From the NCBI GenBank assembly GCA_014706385.1, contig JACGZH010000009.1:682001-746000 (forward strand): a stretch of DNA of 64,000 bases, written 5' to 3'. A model generated the notes under the pieces. The model saw nothing but the letters and a program-made list of their open reading frames with translations. It was not told the origin of the DNA and did no database searches. This DNA is from Phaffia rhodozyma. Lineage: Eukaryota > Basidiomycota > Tremellomycetes > Cystofilobasidiales > Mrakiaceae. Within the stretch, counting starts at the first letter, position 1, and each line of letters starts with the position of its first letter. The position numbers were made by a program, and so were the translations under genes. This document shows, one piece after another, positions 14,290 through 26,386 of this stretch.

Positions 14290-15714
14290 GTTCTACTAAA
14301 CGCTCAGTATAGGAAGAGGGAGAGAAGCCCCCAATTCGGACTGACCCTAACATCCCACGTCCTCCCCATCCGCTTTGTGGGACTAGAGTCTTTGTTACGC
14401 GCTCCTTGTTTCCTTCTCCGCGAAGGACAACGACTTCGATAGGTTTCTATAATCTCTTGTCGGTTAGCTACAAATCTTGAAAGAAGTATGGACGGACTCA
14501 TCGAACAGAGTAGAGAAACGAGAAGAAAGCAAGATCGCACATGTTCACTGGTCCCTACTAAGGCGGCGAGCGCTTTGAGCCCATCATTATTCGACCGAAG
14601 AACCGATCCAAACTTGACGATTAGGTCGTCTGGTTTCAAGCCCTTCAAATGCCAAAATAGGAACATCTCTGACTGATCAGCTATTTATCGGTGACAGTTT
14701 ACTTGAAAGAGGAGGAAGGCAAGGAAGAACAAGAACGCATACAGCTTTCCCAGCAGGTCCCCTCTCATCTACACTTTTCACTAGAGCAAACGGCTCTCCT
14801 CCTTCCACATCCGTGCCATCTACACCACTACCCTGTCCTTCTTGGCGCTCTCGATTCAAAGATCTAGGACTATCAGAAGATGAAGGGATAACTTGATGGA
14901 GAGCTCTCTCGATTTCTGACATAACTGCTTTGTCTATCACGTCGAGGGAATGATTTACGTTTTAGGTTTTTTTTAAAAAAATATAGAAATGGTGAGTGTG
15001 AGTACGTGAAACTCGAGTCTGTCATGTGGAGAACGAAAGAGAAAAAGAAAAGGACGGACGATCATTTCGTAGTTCAATCAACCGGACCCTCGCCTGTCTG
15101 ACCGCCAACTATTAGAGCCATCCTCATAAACCGAGAAAATCAATACTCATACATGTAGCAAGAGAGGAAGCCTAGAGGGGAAGAGGGACAAACAACGTCG
15201 ATATCATCCCTTGGGAAACCATCGAGTGTCACCAATGGGCTATTCATCGTCGAGTTTTCCTTTGAACGAGGAAAAGATCATGATTAGAAGTCCCCAAGAG
15301 CAAACCAAGCGGATGTAAGCCGAAGAATTACTATTGAAAGACAGATGTTGGAGAGGTGTCAAAGGGGAAAGGAAAGGAAGAGACGAACAGCTAGAAGTCT
15401 CCCTCGATGCCCTTCCTACTTCCCATCGTCATCATCACCCATCAAAATGTACCATATCGATAGGACGCAGGCAAGAACAGGATGAATTATAAAATCATTA
15501 GTACGTCTTACCGCAATCAACCCTCTCGGCTACCTTCACTTCCACCTTCGACCCAGAGACACATTCGCCTTCCAGAACCTCAGACCTCGTCAAACATAGA
15601 AACAGAGCAACGAACCATCTCAGCTTCAATATCATCCTTCCTGCCCATCAATCCCCTCAATCTGTCCTTCGTTTCGTCCATCTCCTGACTTGTAGACCTG
15701 GTTGGGTTTCCCAT
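14290..15714 (-). CDS. NAS2: 26S proteasome assembly chaperone NAS2 / PSMD9
   Basis: PDZ-type chaperone (human p27/PSMD9) that binds the RPT5 C-terminus during assembly of the proteasome base. The start at 15714 gives MGNPTRSTSQEMDETKDRL and the helix LRGLMGRKDDIEAEM. Further exons give VLEGE near 15575, PLVTLDGFPRDDIDV (about 15235-15192), ARVRLIELRND (about 15105) joined to HKAVMSEIERALHQVI (about 14930), PFALVKSVDERGPAGKA, GLKPDDLIVKFGSV (about 14640) and EVVVLRGEGNKERVTKTLVP with SGWGGRGMLG (about 14440-14345). Order and wording match the N-terminal helices and PDZ domain of PSMD9. The exon just before PLVTL and the last few codons could not be fixed, so the 3' end is approximate. Confidence 0.87.
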
Positions 15715-16594
15715 TCTGTATGTGTGTATGCACCCTGTCTTTCTTAGTTCCTTCTTCACCTGGCTAGGTTGAATCAATCTGATGAAAGCGTTGACTCGAT
15801 TCGTTTCGGTTCGGGTGAACAGAAATGAAAATATCAAGTTTTGAAGTGATGGTTATTTGAGAAACAGATCCTGTCCAAAATCTCATTAGTTCATCGGTCA
15901 AGCCCGGCAGGGGCGGACTCTTCCGTTCGAGATCTGACGATACCATTCCTTCCAACCTCAACCTACCGATCAAACAGAATCAACTCGTGATTGATATAGA
16001 AAAATCTCTGAAACAGATGGGCACGGAACTCGCATTGATACTCAGGAGAACAGAGAAACACAAGGAAAGGGAAAGAAAAAACAAGTTCTGTTCAGGAAGA
16101 ACATAATAGGAAAGCAAAAGGAATTAGATCCGCAGATCTAGACCTGAATCCAAAAGAAAGGATGAGGACAGAGAGGCAGTTGAGGAGTGTACGTAAAGAA
16201 TGGAAAGATACTTCGGAAGATAGAGGTAGACCGTTTTTGAAAGAAGGAGATAAAGAGGAAGGCAGAACGAAATGGTGTCGTGGATGAACCAAGTCAAATG
16301 AAAAATTGGATTGTCCGTGTAAGATGAGATGAATATATAAAAAGCTACGTATGATGTTCGTGTAGGACGACCAACCGGTCGAAAAAGAAGAGAACAGGAT
16401 TTGAAAACGGAGAACAGGATGAAATGCATTAGAGGGTTGACAAAAGGAAGGTCGATGAGCATTCAAGCGAATAGGAAATGGAAGAATAATATCCGAGCAT
16501 GAACGCCATGAAGGATATCTAAGCTAGGCAAGGAAACTGAAAAGAAGGACAGATATGGGCAAGGAGTACAGGTCAAAGTCAGGCGGCAGTATCT
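15715..16594. other. Intergenic region NAS2 promoter / GMC oxidoreductase 3' region
   Basis: 880 bp between two minus-strand genes. It must hold the NAS2 promoter and the terminator of the oxidoreductase. The part 16040-16300 is purine-rich on the plus strand (pyrimidine-rich on the coding strand). No credible ORF or RNA gene was recognised. Confidence 0.45.
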
Positions 16595-19500
16595 TTAGCG
16601 TCTCATCGGATTAGGGATATCCGAGTACGGCGTTCCCGGCCCTGAACCGTTAGCGTAATAGCTGTCATATCCAGCCGCCATCGGCTCGGCCTGGGCGAGG
16701 TCCAACGTGTTGTACGAATCCCGATGGGTGGTCGAGAACCCAGGCATTGCCGAACCCATACCGGCCACACCAGCAGGAGCCAAAACAGACGCGCTGTTCA
16801 CTCCATCGACGTTACTGTAGAACGCTCCGCCCACAGGGGAGGCAGCGACCGATCGATCAGCGAGAGCCACCGGGGGGTTCCAAGCGTCGTTCTCTGTTGG
16901 GTTTGAATACCATCCCTTTTCATCACCGGCGGCCGCTTTCCTGGCCTTCCTCTTCTTAGCAAGCAAGACAGCAGCAACGATGGCGGCGACAGCAGCCACA
17001 GCGGCACCCGCTGCGATTCCACCCTTGGCGCCGGTTGACAAGTTAGTAGCTCCGCCTTCGGCATTGGCTCCGCTCAAACCAGCAGTAGCCGCGCTAGATG
17101 CAGCCGAGCTCGATCCGGATGCAGTAGAAGCAGTAGAGGCAGCTTGAGAGGAAGAAGAGGCAACTTCAATGACCTTTTGGTACTTGACCTTTATCATGTC
17201 GGCCGCTTTTTCAGCAACTCCATATGTGGGAGCCTGTGATAGAAAGAGGAGAATGCGTTAACAAAACTCGGTATGTCTTGTTGATCAGATAATAACCCAA
17301 AGGTCTGAATATCAACGAACCATTAAATGAGCTGAAACCTGGAGAGGCATGATACTTGAATCAACTACTCGAACATTCGTAGTTCCGTAAACTGTCAACG
17401 TTGTGTCGACGACTCCTCCAGAAGCCTTAGGCAACATAGAGCACGTGCCCAAGATGTGATACTCCTATTGAAGAGAAAAAAACCAGCCCTGTGGTTTGTG
17501 AGCGATCTGACATACAGTGTTGGAAAGAATGAGAATTGAACGCGAAAATAGATGGACATACAGTGACGACATTCTTCTTGAACCAAGTATCTAGCGCGGT
17601 GCCTGTGACTGAAGCTCCAGGATTCATTTCGGTAATCATCAGCTCGTTCATCGGAGTAGCGGCCGCCAACTTTCGAGTCCATTCGTGACAAGCTCGGGTG
17701 ATTGCAACGTCATACGAGTGGGAATAGTACCGAGGGTCGATCAGAGGAGGATCGAAAGCACTGGTTGTGTTGATGAGCACAGTTCCTCGGGTGTAGGGAT
17801 GCTGGAAAGCACCCTGCAAGCCGACGGTGTTTGTGCCTCCAACGTATCCCAACTCAGTCAAGAGAACTTCCATTTGCCCAACGTTGGTAGTCAAATATCT
17901 GTTGGTGATGTTGTACATCTGTTAAGGAAACACAAGAAAGGACGATTGTCAGTCGAATCAAACGTTTTATATAAACCTCAGTTAATAAAGGAGCCAACGG
18001 CTTCGCTCCGTTAAAAGAGATGACAAAGGAGGGAAAAAAGAGAAGATAAAAGAAGAGAAGAGCTAACCGCTGTGAGACCGATCTTCTGAGCATCGGACAA
18101 TCCTAGAGCGTCAGCGGTCTCGTCCACGTTGGCCTCCAGATTATCAGTCGCATTCGCAACAAAGGAAGAGTAAGCGGTGGAGTTCATGACGTCCTTAAGG
18201 GAAATGTATCCAATGGCCTTGGGAAAAAATCGAAAAATTGATGAATAAGTCTCGATCCAATGAGCGGTTGGGTATCTAAGTGAAAGAAAATGCTCACTTC
18301 GTTGATGTAGGTCCACATCGAGTCGGTATAGTCTCCTGCTTCATACTTGGCCAACTCGGTTGCAGCGAGCGTCGTATTGGTCAAGTTTCCCCAAGTGAGG
18401 GTGCCAGTTGGGGTAGACCAATACATAGAGTTACTCTGGTGGTCTTGTAGGTTGTGTCCTACGGGCAAATCCGAGACGACGTTGATGCCTAAAGGCTGCA
18501 ATGTGGCGGACGGTCCAACACCGGAGAGCTGTAGGATCTGAGCTGAACCGATGGTTCCTCCGGAGAGAAGGACTTCTTTGGCGACGTTGACGGTGTAGGG
18601 TGTGTCGGTTGCGGATGCCTGGAAGGTCACTCCAGAAGCAACAGCTCCTGTGGTCGAGTCGGTCGAGTTCCAGTTGATCTTGGTGACTTGATAGCCAGTG
18701 AGAATGACCAGGTTTGATCGGGGGGCGATGGGATCAATGTAGCCAGCTTTCGAGTCCGATCGGGTCTGGTTTGATGGGTTCACTGAAAGATTTTGGAAGA
18801 TTGAAAACACAGATCGGTGTCAAGAGTCTCGCCGCAGCAAAACTGTAGAGTAAATAGATGCATGGCAGACTTACAGGTCGAAGGAGTAATGTAGGCACCG
18901 TGGTTGTCTCCGGTTGTACCATCAATACTGTTAAATCCAAGGCTGAGCCAGGCAGGAATCCACTTTGTGTTTCCGGTGAACCAGTAGGCCGAGAAACCAG
19001 CCTGAATTGGTCCAGTTGTACCTGGAATCAAGTTGATGAAGGAGTTCAAAGAAGGAGAAAGAGTATCAGTGGCTGAGCGTGGAAAGACACTAGATGAAAG
19101 CAGAAGTGGAAAGAACTCACCGTGCGCACTCGCGTTGTATATAAATCCACCTGAGGACGAGATTTGGTCGGCCGTGGGAGGAGTGAAATTCTCAGACTGT
19201 ATTAAGGATCCAAAAACGCGATCAGCGCTTGGGCAAAACAAAGGAAACAAGCGCCACGTGTCAAGTCAATAGGAATATATGAGCAACAAACCTTCATCAT
19301 GTACTTGTTGAGCTCGGACCAACCCCAGTCCTCTTGGCCCCCGGAATTGAGCTCGTTCCACGCGTCGTACTCTTCGGTAGAACCTCTGCAGAGGAAGAGT
19401 CCGTTGATGGCACCACTACCTCCAAGAACTCTGCCTCGGGGCCATTCCTTTGTCGTTCCACCGGCATCCTTCTGAGCCACAGTGGTATAGTTCCAATCGT

Positions 19501-20095
19501 AAGGAGTGTTTGTTAACCCATGGAGATACGAATTTCCTGGGATGTCGATCTAGAAGAGGAGGAAGGAGGAAGAAGAGAGACAATGATAGCGGGCTTGGTC
19601 AGATTCTCTTATGTTCAGTCAATGGGAGTGAAGGAATGCAAGAACACAAAGGAGAGATACTAACAAGGTCTTTGACGTCGCGGGTGTCGATTTCGCCATC
19701 CTCACCAGATCCTCCGGCTTCGATGACGGCTACGGTGAGATTTTCGTGTTCCGAGATTCGTGAAGCGAGGGCTAGACCTGCTAGTCCACCTCTAATGTCG
19801 TAAGCAAGAGGGATACCAATCGGGCGAGAAAGATGTAACGATGAGGACAGGATCATGAGATTAGATCAACAGGACAAGAAGAAGAGTTATTGGGACGAGA
19901 AGAGGAGACGAACCCGGCAATAACGAAATCAAATGTCTTTCCATCCAAATCAGAGGCGTCTGTAGAGATTGGTTGACGTCTCTTGAGCGAATGCTTTGGT
20001 CGTGAAGACGCGGCGACGGCTTGGGTGAGCTCGGAAGAGAGCCCCAGGGCGAGGAGGGCCAAGGTGGAAGCGGCCGGTGAGGTAAGAAACTTCAT
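16595..20095 (-). CDS. Secreted, membrane-anchored GMC oxidoreductase
   Basis: FAD-dependent oxidoreductase of the glucose-methanol-choline family (aryl-alcohol oxidase/glucose dehydrogenase-like). The substrate cannot be named from sequence. The start at 20095 gives a signal peptide (MKFLTSPAASTLALLALGLS). FDFVIAGGGLAGLALASR is the FAD-binding GxGxxG motif, completed across an intron. Then follow VAVIEAGGSGED, the GMC signature WPRGRVLGGSGAINGLF, LLSGGTIGSAQILQLSGVG (second GMC signature, about 18560) and LPVGHNLQDHQ. The C-terminal catalytic region has EYHILGTCSMLP with His, then SSIMPLQVSAHLMVPTYGVA with the second active-site His. A Ser/Ala linker and a helix (GIAAGAAVAAVAAIVAAVLL, about 17020-16960) with KKRKARK after it suggest cell-surface anchoring, catalytic domain outside. 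The sequence supports roughly ten exons. Confidence 0.92.
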
Positions 20096-21389
20096 GGTGT
20101 GTAGGCAGTAAGATGATCTACCTGGTACCTATCTGGATAAGGGAGAGAAAAGAAAAGAGACTATATATGAACGGGCCTGAATAGAACGAAAGGTCTGAGC
20201 CGGATGTGGAAGCTAACAGGACGGGAGGTAGCTTTGTTGATGGAAACCGGACCTGGCAAAGGGAAAAAGAGGAGAGAAAAAGAGAAAGGCGAGGTGAAAG
20301 GAAAGTAGAGTAAAGCCAAGCAGAGACGACAGAGACGGTAGTCCAGATAGTTCTTTGCCTCCAAATAGGAATTAGACTAGCTGAACGAGCGAATCAAGAC
20401 CCAATCCGGAAGAGAAAAGAGAAAGAGGAGGAAGATATGTGAGGTTCGAGGGTGAAGGTGAGGTTGAGGTTGAGATAGAGGTAGAGGTCGAGAAAGAGGT
20501 GGCGATGGCGAGGAGAACGAGAGGAAAGAAGAGAAAATGAAGACACAGAGTGAAAAGAGAAAGAGGGAGAGAAAAAAAGGAAAAACAAATGCCGAGAACA
20601 CGAGCCTTCAGGAGAAGGAGGCAGGCGGGCGATCAGGCGGTGGTCACGGCTGGCTGGCGGCTGGTTGGCTGGGCGACAGCCGGTTATCGTAACCATCCCG
20701 TCAATCGGTCTCTGCCGAATTACCCCCGGCCGAGGGATTAAATATAAAGGGAGAACGCAGTAGCTCGATAGAGTCGGGCACCGCAGCCAGAACCTTGTTT
20801 ACAACCGAAAGACAGGTACCCGACAATCTGTGTGTGCCTGAGAACGCGTGAGTTTACATGTGAAGGGGGAACAGCGTGTTTGTGTCTGTAGTATCATGTA
20901 TGTTCTAGTGCGTTGTAGTGTCTCTTGATTATCGCAATGTACTATCAGGTGTGGACTATGCTGTATGTCTGGTATACAGTATGTGTCTGTGTCTGTGTCT
21001 GTGTCTGTGTCTGTGTCTGTGTCTGTGTGATGCACCCTGTCTAATGCAATCTGTCTAATGCACTCTGACATATCCTAATCAATCATATTGAATCCCACTC
21101 ATCACGATCCGGCCGATGGCCTCGCGATCGGATTTTATTAGGTTACTGCTCCTTTCCAACGTTTCCTTTTATCCTTCTATTTTCTATATATTAGTTTCTT
21201 TTATTATCTCTTGCCTTCTATTTTTCCTCTCAAGTCACTGTTTCATTCCTATTTTCGACTTTCATCTTTATTTCCTTGATTTGATTTCTCCTTTTTTTTT
21301 CCTCTCTCTCTTCTCTACCTCTCGTTTCTCTCGATGCACAATGCAAGATAACAAATATAGTGACAGAACACAAACACAAATACTCTCGA
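20096..21389. other. Intergenic region: GMC promoter and BMS1 3' region
   Basis: 1.29 kb between two minus-strand genes. From 20160 to 20600 it is purine-rich on the plus strand, i.e. pyrimidine-rich in the direction of the oxidoreductase. It contains an inverted repeat GGTTATCGTAACC (20682-20694), an AT-rich taaatataaa (about 20738) and a TGTGTC microsatellite (20983-21028). No supported gene was seen. Confidence 0.5.
20983..21028. repeat. (TGTGTC)n microsatellite
   Basis: About seven to eight uninterrupted hexamer copies of TGTGTC/GTCTGT, flanked by imperfect copies (ctgtatgtct, cagtatgtgtctg). Located in non-coding DNA between BMS1 and the oxidoreductase gene. Confidence 0.95.
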
Positions 21390-24300
21390 TCAATCCCTCT
21401 TTTGCCTCTTTCCACCTCGTCCTTTCCCTCCGTCGGCATCCTCGTGCTTTGCCTTGATCGCCTGGTTCCGTAACAGCTTCTTTCGTTCCGCCTTGATTTT
21501 GTCCGACTTTCGTTCGTCGGTCTCTTCGGCCTTCTTTCGATGTTCGGTTTCTGTATTAGCAAAAGTTTTGTTTGTTCGTTCCAGATATGTAAAGAAAGAA
21601 TTCTCGTTCAATACGCTGTTTCCTTCCACCCTGTGATGACAAGATTCGGAAAGAGAAGGAAAAAAATCATAGAAAGATATAAAATAAAAAAACCTACTTC
21701 GCTCTTCCTGCTTGGCGTGTCGTCGAGCCGTCTTGTCTTTTCGCAAGGTCCTGTTATGTGAACACAAAGACAAAGAGAACACCCACCGTCAGCACATATT
21801 TCGATCACAAAATGACAATCTTGAAAAGAAACGAAAGCGGGAGTCTCGGTATATACGCACTGGATCTGCTGTAACAACGCGGTCGCCTTCTTCTCTTCGG
21901 CTGACATGACGACAGCTCGTTTCTGAAGGTACGTCTGTTTCTTTTGCGGCCGCGTAACCTTTGCCTTTGAAGCGTATGGTAGAGCAGCTTGCAGTGCTTT
22001 CGGTACCTTGAGCGTGTTGAAATGTCGGGTCTTTCTTTCGATGGGCTATGTGCGTGTGTAGTTCCGCCAATGGTCAATATCAAACAAACCCCCATATGCA
22101 CATACACACCAAGGGAAGACACAGAAACGAACCTTGTAATGAGAATCCACAGGCAAAGGAGTCTTTATCTTTTCGTCTCTTCGAATCTTTCCAAGTAACC
22201 TCATCCCAGTCCAAGAAGACTTGTCGGCCAACAAGAGAGACGTCACCGGATTGTAGAACTTTCGGGGTTCGACAGATAGCCATGCTCGCAGGAATACAAT
22301 GTCTTTGAAGTAGTGTTTGTGATCATAAGAAGTAATGGTCAGCTTTGAAAAACAGAGAGTGTGAAAGAAAGAAAGAAAAACCCCTTAGACTAACCACTCA
22401 TGAGAACCTTGTCCTCGAAAGCAGCTCGGAAAGCTCCTTCAGGCTTCGACATGACCTTCTTGATCTGACCTCTGATACCAGAGACCGTTCGGATGCTCGC
22501 TCCTTCAAACTTGGCGACCTCGAGCTGAGAGTTGAACATCTCCTTGATGAATGCCGTGTTCTTGTAAATCTTGAACGGCGTACCCGTCAACTTGAGCTTT
22601 TTGACAATCTTTGTAGATCGATCCACATCGAGTACCACACCGGTTGCAGAGATTCGGAAGCCAGGTTGAGCACCGTCTAGAGTGTTGAAAGCGCAGAAAC
22701 CGGTGTTTGGTAAAGAGACCGGACCGTAGAACGTAGCAGCACAATGCATATGTTCTGGTGTGTATTTAAGCAGTCGGTTTCGGATAGAATGGTCGTCTAG
22801 GTGGTAGATCGGTAATGACTGGAATCGTCGCCAACCAACGGAGAAGATTAACGGGTCGTTCGTCTTGAGGATTTTTGTGTGCCATCGGTGTCGTTTGATT
22901 CGGACCGTCAGGAATCCGAATCGCTCCTCTGCAGGAAGAAGTCCACCGACGATGATCGGGAACTTTGGATCGAAGTTATCCACCATCTCGCACGGCACGC
23001 CTGTCAATTCTAACCGAAGGTATGACCCCGGTCGATATCCTTCCACCAACGCCCGAGTTTCCTCATCCACGTCGGCAAACTCCTCCTTGTTCAGCTGGAG
23101 CTGTCGGGCCATCTCTCCCTTCTTGGTATCATAAAAGTCGAGCTTCTCCTCATCGGACGCGTCGTCGTACTGCTCGTCGAATTTTCGTTTCAGCGCCGCC
23201 TTCTTTGAGGCCAGTGCTTCTGCCTCGGTCATCTCTGGATCATCAAACGCAGAGCCAGAACCGGAAGCCTGGGCATCGTCTCCAAGATCCATGTTTCCAC
23301 CTTCTTCCTCCAAATCCTCGAAATCACCTCCCTCACCCTCACTCTCGTAGCCCTCCTGACCATCACCACCAGCAGCGGCATCCCCCTCGAGCTCGCCGGT
23401 AATGAACAAGGATTTGATCGAACCGATCATCCCTTCTTCGTCCCACAATCCAAGCTTTGTCAGATCGATCGCCGTCTTCATCGAATCTCCCTCCTCAGCC
23501 CCATCAAATCTGCCCGAAGACGTTCTCTTGAAGAACTCGTTGGAATCTCCGTTTGACACATCGGTCGAATCATTAGCAGAAGGATGAGCAATCTCTTCCG
23601 GCGTCAACTCGGAACTGTAGATGAGTTTCATCAAGTTTCGGGGTTTCGATCGAGTCCGGTCTTCGTAAGCGCTCAACGCTCGTTCCGCCAAATCTGACTT
23701 CCACCTAGGCGTCTCCTCAAGATCGGAATCCACGTCGGAATCGTCAGACACATCAACCCCGGCGGCTTCGTCGTCTTGGATGAAACCTCTCGCTCCAGAG
23801 AGATCTACGTCAGAGTCAGAGTCAGAGTCAGAACCTGTTCCGGAAGGTCGGTTTTTGGATGGTTTCTTGTTGCTAGTGATGGCAGAGGAAGATAAAGATG
23901 GAAGTCCTCGAGGTGTTCGGGCGGTCTGTCGACCTGAAGAAGAGGGTTTTCTAACCCCTCCCTCGTCGTCCTGCTCTTCCTCATCTTCGTCCTCTTCCTC
24001 GTCCTCGTCAGATCCGAAATCATCTTCATCCTCAGATCCAAACTCGTCTTGATCATCATCGTCCTCGTCCTCATCATCCTCGATCTCATCCAACCTAGCT
24101 CCAGCTTGCTGCTTGGACTTCCAATCAACAGGCTTGGATGAAGATCCGAAGAGGCGGATATCAGATTGAGCGATTCGTTCTCCTAGTGTCGAACCAACGT
24201 CCTGGAGATCCATCACCATCTTTTCACCTTCTCCTTGATATACTGTGAGCAAGGATGAAGTGTATCAAGAAGTTAGTCATCGGACCAGGATGAAGTGGGA

Positions 24301-26096
24301 AAGCAGGATACAGAGGTGAAAACAAAGAAGAAAGGACAAACCCTGGGGCTTGCCGTCTTCATCGAGAAGATCGTCTCCTTTCCTACGTGTGAACGATCCC
24401 ATGACGTTCACGTAGACAGCATCCTTGTCGAAGACCATACCTCCAACATCACTCATCGGCGCATGGATCAACTTTCCTTTCTCTCCCATCCTCCTTCTCT
24501 TTTCACCATCGGCCGTCGGCAGAGGACAAGGATCCTTCAACTTTTCGATCGATGAAATTGTTAAATCTCCCGCACCAGGTATATGAACTCGAGCGCCTGA
24601 AGAAGGAAGGTTAGTTCCTCGAAGGTAACCATACAGGGTGATGGTTCGGTCCACCTTCGGGTCAGCCGCGATCAGTTGAGGCGGAGTCAGATCTTGAAGT
24701 CGATCTGCCACCAGGTAGGGATCTGTGCTCCAGAAATAAGAACTCGAGGCATCAGTCTTTTGTGTTTGATTCGAAACATATATCCGAGTCCTCAGGGAGC
24801 AGATGTAAGAACGCACGAGTGTTTCGGAAGACTAAAGGTCTGAACTTCATCACACCGATGAATCTCGAGAGATTCAAGATCTCGGTATCAGGATACCTTC
24901 CGTTCAAAACACCGGACAAGTAGAATAGTTTCGCTCCTGCGTAGATCTCTTTCCAGAATCGAGTCTTGAGTAACTTCTTCTGCGCACGTAGCGTCGCCGT
25001 CTTCTTGATCAGATCCAAGTGAGTAAGTACACCAATGACTTTGGGGAAACCGTGGGATTGGAGGATATTTAAGAACTCGAATGTTTCCTTTATCGGTTTC
25101 CAAGCATAAGCATCAGGGTTAGAACCATGTTCTTCTACCTTTTTGTGGGAAACTCTTTGCACTAGACAAAAAGAGAATGACGCACCATTTCGAAACCGAA
25201 ACTTCCGTCGATCATCAACAGAACAAGATCAGCCACCTTGGCAATATCAATCATCGAATTGAGATCATTGTTGCACTCGATGAATGTCAGTCTTCGGTGT
25301 TTGCCTTGATTCAACATTCGGAGTAGGAGAGACGGAGATACAAATCAAGAGATTAGACAACGCGAATCGTCGCAAATCGAGTCAAACAAACAAAACGAAC
25401 CAGAAACGACGGTGACAGGTCCTCGGATCTCGGAAAGGTTGTGCTTCGTGAACCTCTTGACGAGAGACTTGAGCAAGGTAGATTTTCCAACCTAGAATGG
25501 TTATTTAAATATGGAGCAAAAAGGAATACAAAGTGAAGACGAATGCAAAAGAATCAGTGGACTGCAATGATGAACGACTTCTTAGCCGTGTAATGATTCT
25601 GCGGAGCACACTCCTCCCGTCGAATTGTAACTACATGTCTAGTCTCTGGACTCTCTCTGCTCTATCCCGAGCTTCCCCAGTAGAATTCAGAACTACGAAA
25701 GAACAGAAGAAGACTCACTCCAGGAGGTCCAACGATGGCAATCACCACTGGCGGAGGCTCCTCATCGGGTGTTCGATCAACGAGCGGGACGTGAAGTCTA
25801 GTCTGATCCTTCTCAGCGTTCCTACGTCCCCGTATGTTTGCATTTCTTCCAGAAGTAGGGGCGAAAGCCTATTTGTGTATGTATGTGCGTACAATACAGT
25901 TAGTCGGCATCCTTATATCTTGTCATAGGCGAAGAAACAGAGTACTGAGGACGCTAATACCGATGATAACTAAGAGACGAACCTTATCGTTGAATCCTCT
26001 AGACTTGTCTTTATCCTTGTTCTTGTCCTTCTTCTCGGCCGACCGACCTGAAGTCGGAGCCCGATGGGCCTTTGCAGGCCTTTCCATAGTAGACAT
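21390..26096 (-). CDS. BMS1: Ribosome biogenesis GTPase BMS1
   Basis: Nucleolar GTPase that delivers RCL1 to the U3 processome and is needed for early 18S rRNA cleavages. The start at 26096 gives MSTMERPAKAHRAPTSGR and a Lys/Asp-rich head. The G1 loop VAIVGPPGVGKSTLLKSLV lies near 25735 and 25490, followed by IRGPVTVVSGKHRRLTFIE, VADLVLLMIDGSFGFEM and VIGVLTHLDLIKK (G4-like). LYGYLRGTNLPSSGARVHIPGAGD is about 24645. The large exon 24252-22390 holds a long acidic linker (DEDEDDDDQDEFG and similar) and then the RIBIOP_C domain (YRPGSYLRLELTGVPCEMV, PIIVGGLLPAEERFGFL, HMHCAATFYGPVSLPNTGF). A basic C-terminus (KGRGGKRQKRD) ends at 21390. Domain order and very large size are typical of the family. 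It diverges from the small gene at 26387. Confidence 0.96.
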
Positions 26097-26386
26097 CTCT
26101 CTATGCTTGTATTTGTGTGTAGAGAGGAGTGTGGGAAGGTTGTAAGGATTTTATGTGCGTATATTCAAAATTTGTGGACCCCGGACGAGACCGGAATTTG
26201 ACCCATGTTTGCCCAAGTGTCTATGTTCCTGGTACCCATATTTGCCCAAGTATATGCCCCAAGTTAACCCTAGGCCCTTCTACGGCGATGACGCTCTAAA
26301 CTCACACGCTCAACTAGACTAATCTTTCTTCTTTGTAAGTTGTACGTTTCCTTGCATCAACTAACCTTTCAGTCAAACTCATCAAT
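26097..26386. promoter_or_regulatory. Divergent promoter with direct repeat, BMS1 / small orphan
   Basis: A 290-bp space between divergent starts. It contains two copies of an 18-mer, ACCCATGTTTGCCCAAGT (26201-26218) and ACCCATATTTGCCCAAGT (26234-26251), in the same orientation 33 bp apart. A partial third copy (TATGCCCCAAGT) and GTTAACCC follow. These look like transcription-factor sites; the factor is unknown. Confidence 0.55.

Noticed and set aside
19787..19925. Loss of the first glycine in the GMC oxidoreductase FAD motif (reading IAGGLAG).
   Set aside because: This came from using the wrong acceptor. With the attag acceptor two codons earlier the motif reads AGGGLAG and is intact.
23780..24128. 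Ser-rich and Asp/Met-rich frames opposite or beside the BMS1 acidic region.
   Set aside because: They are shadows of the Asp/Glu-rich BMS1 linker in other frames, as are similar frames opposite IES2 and HSP70.
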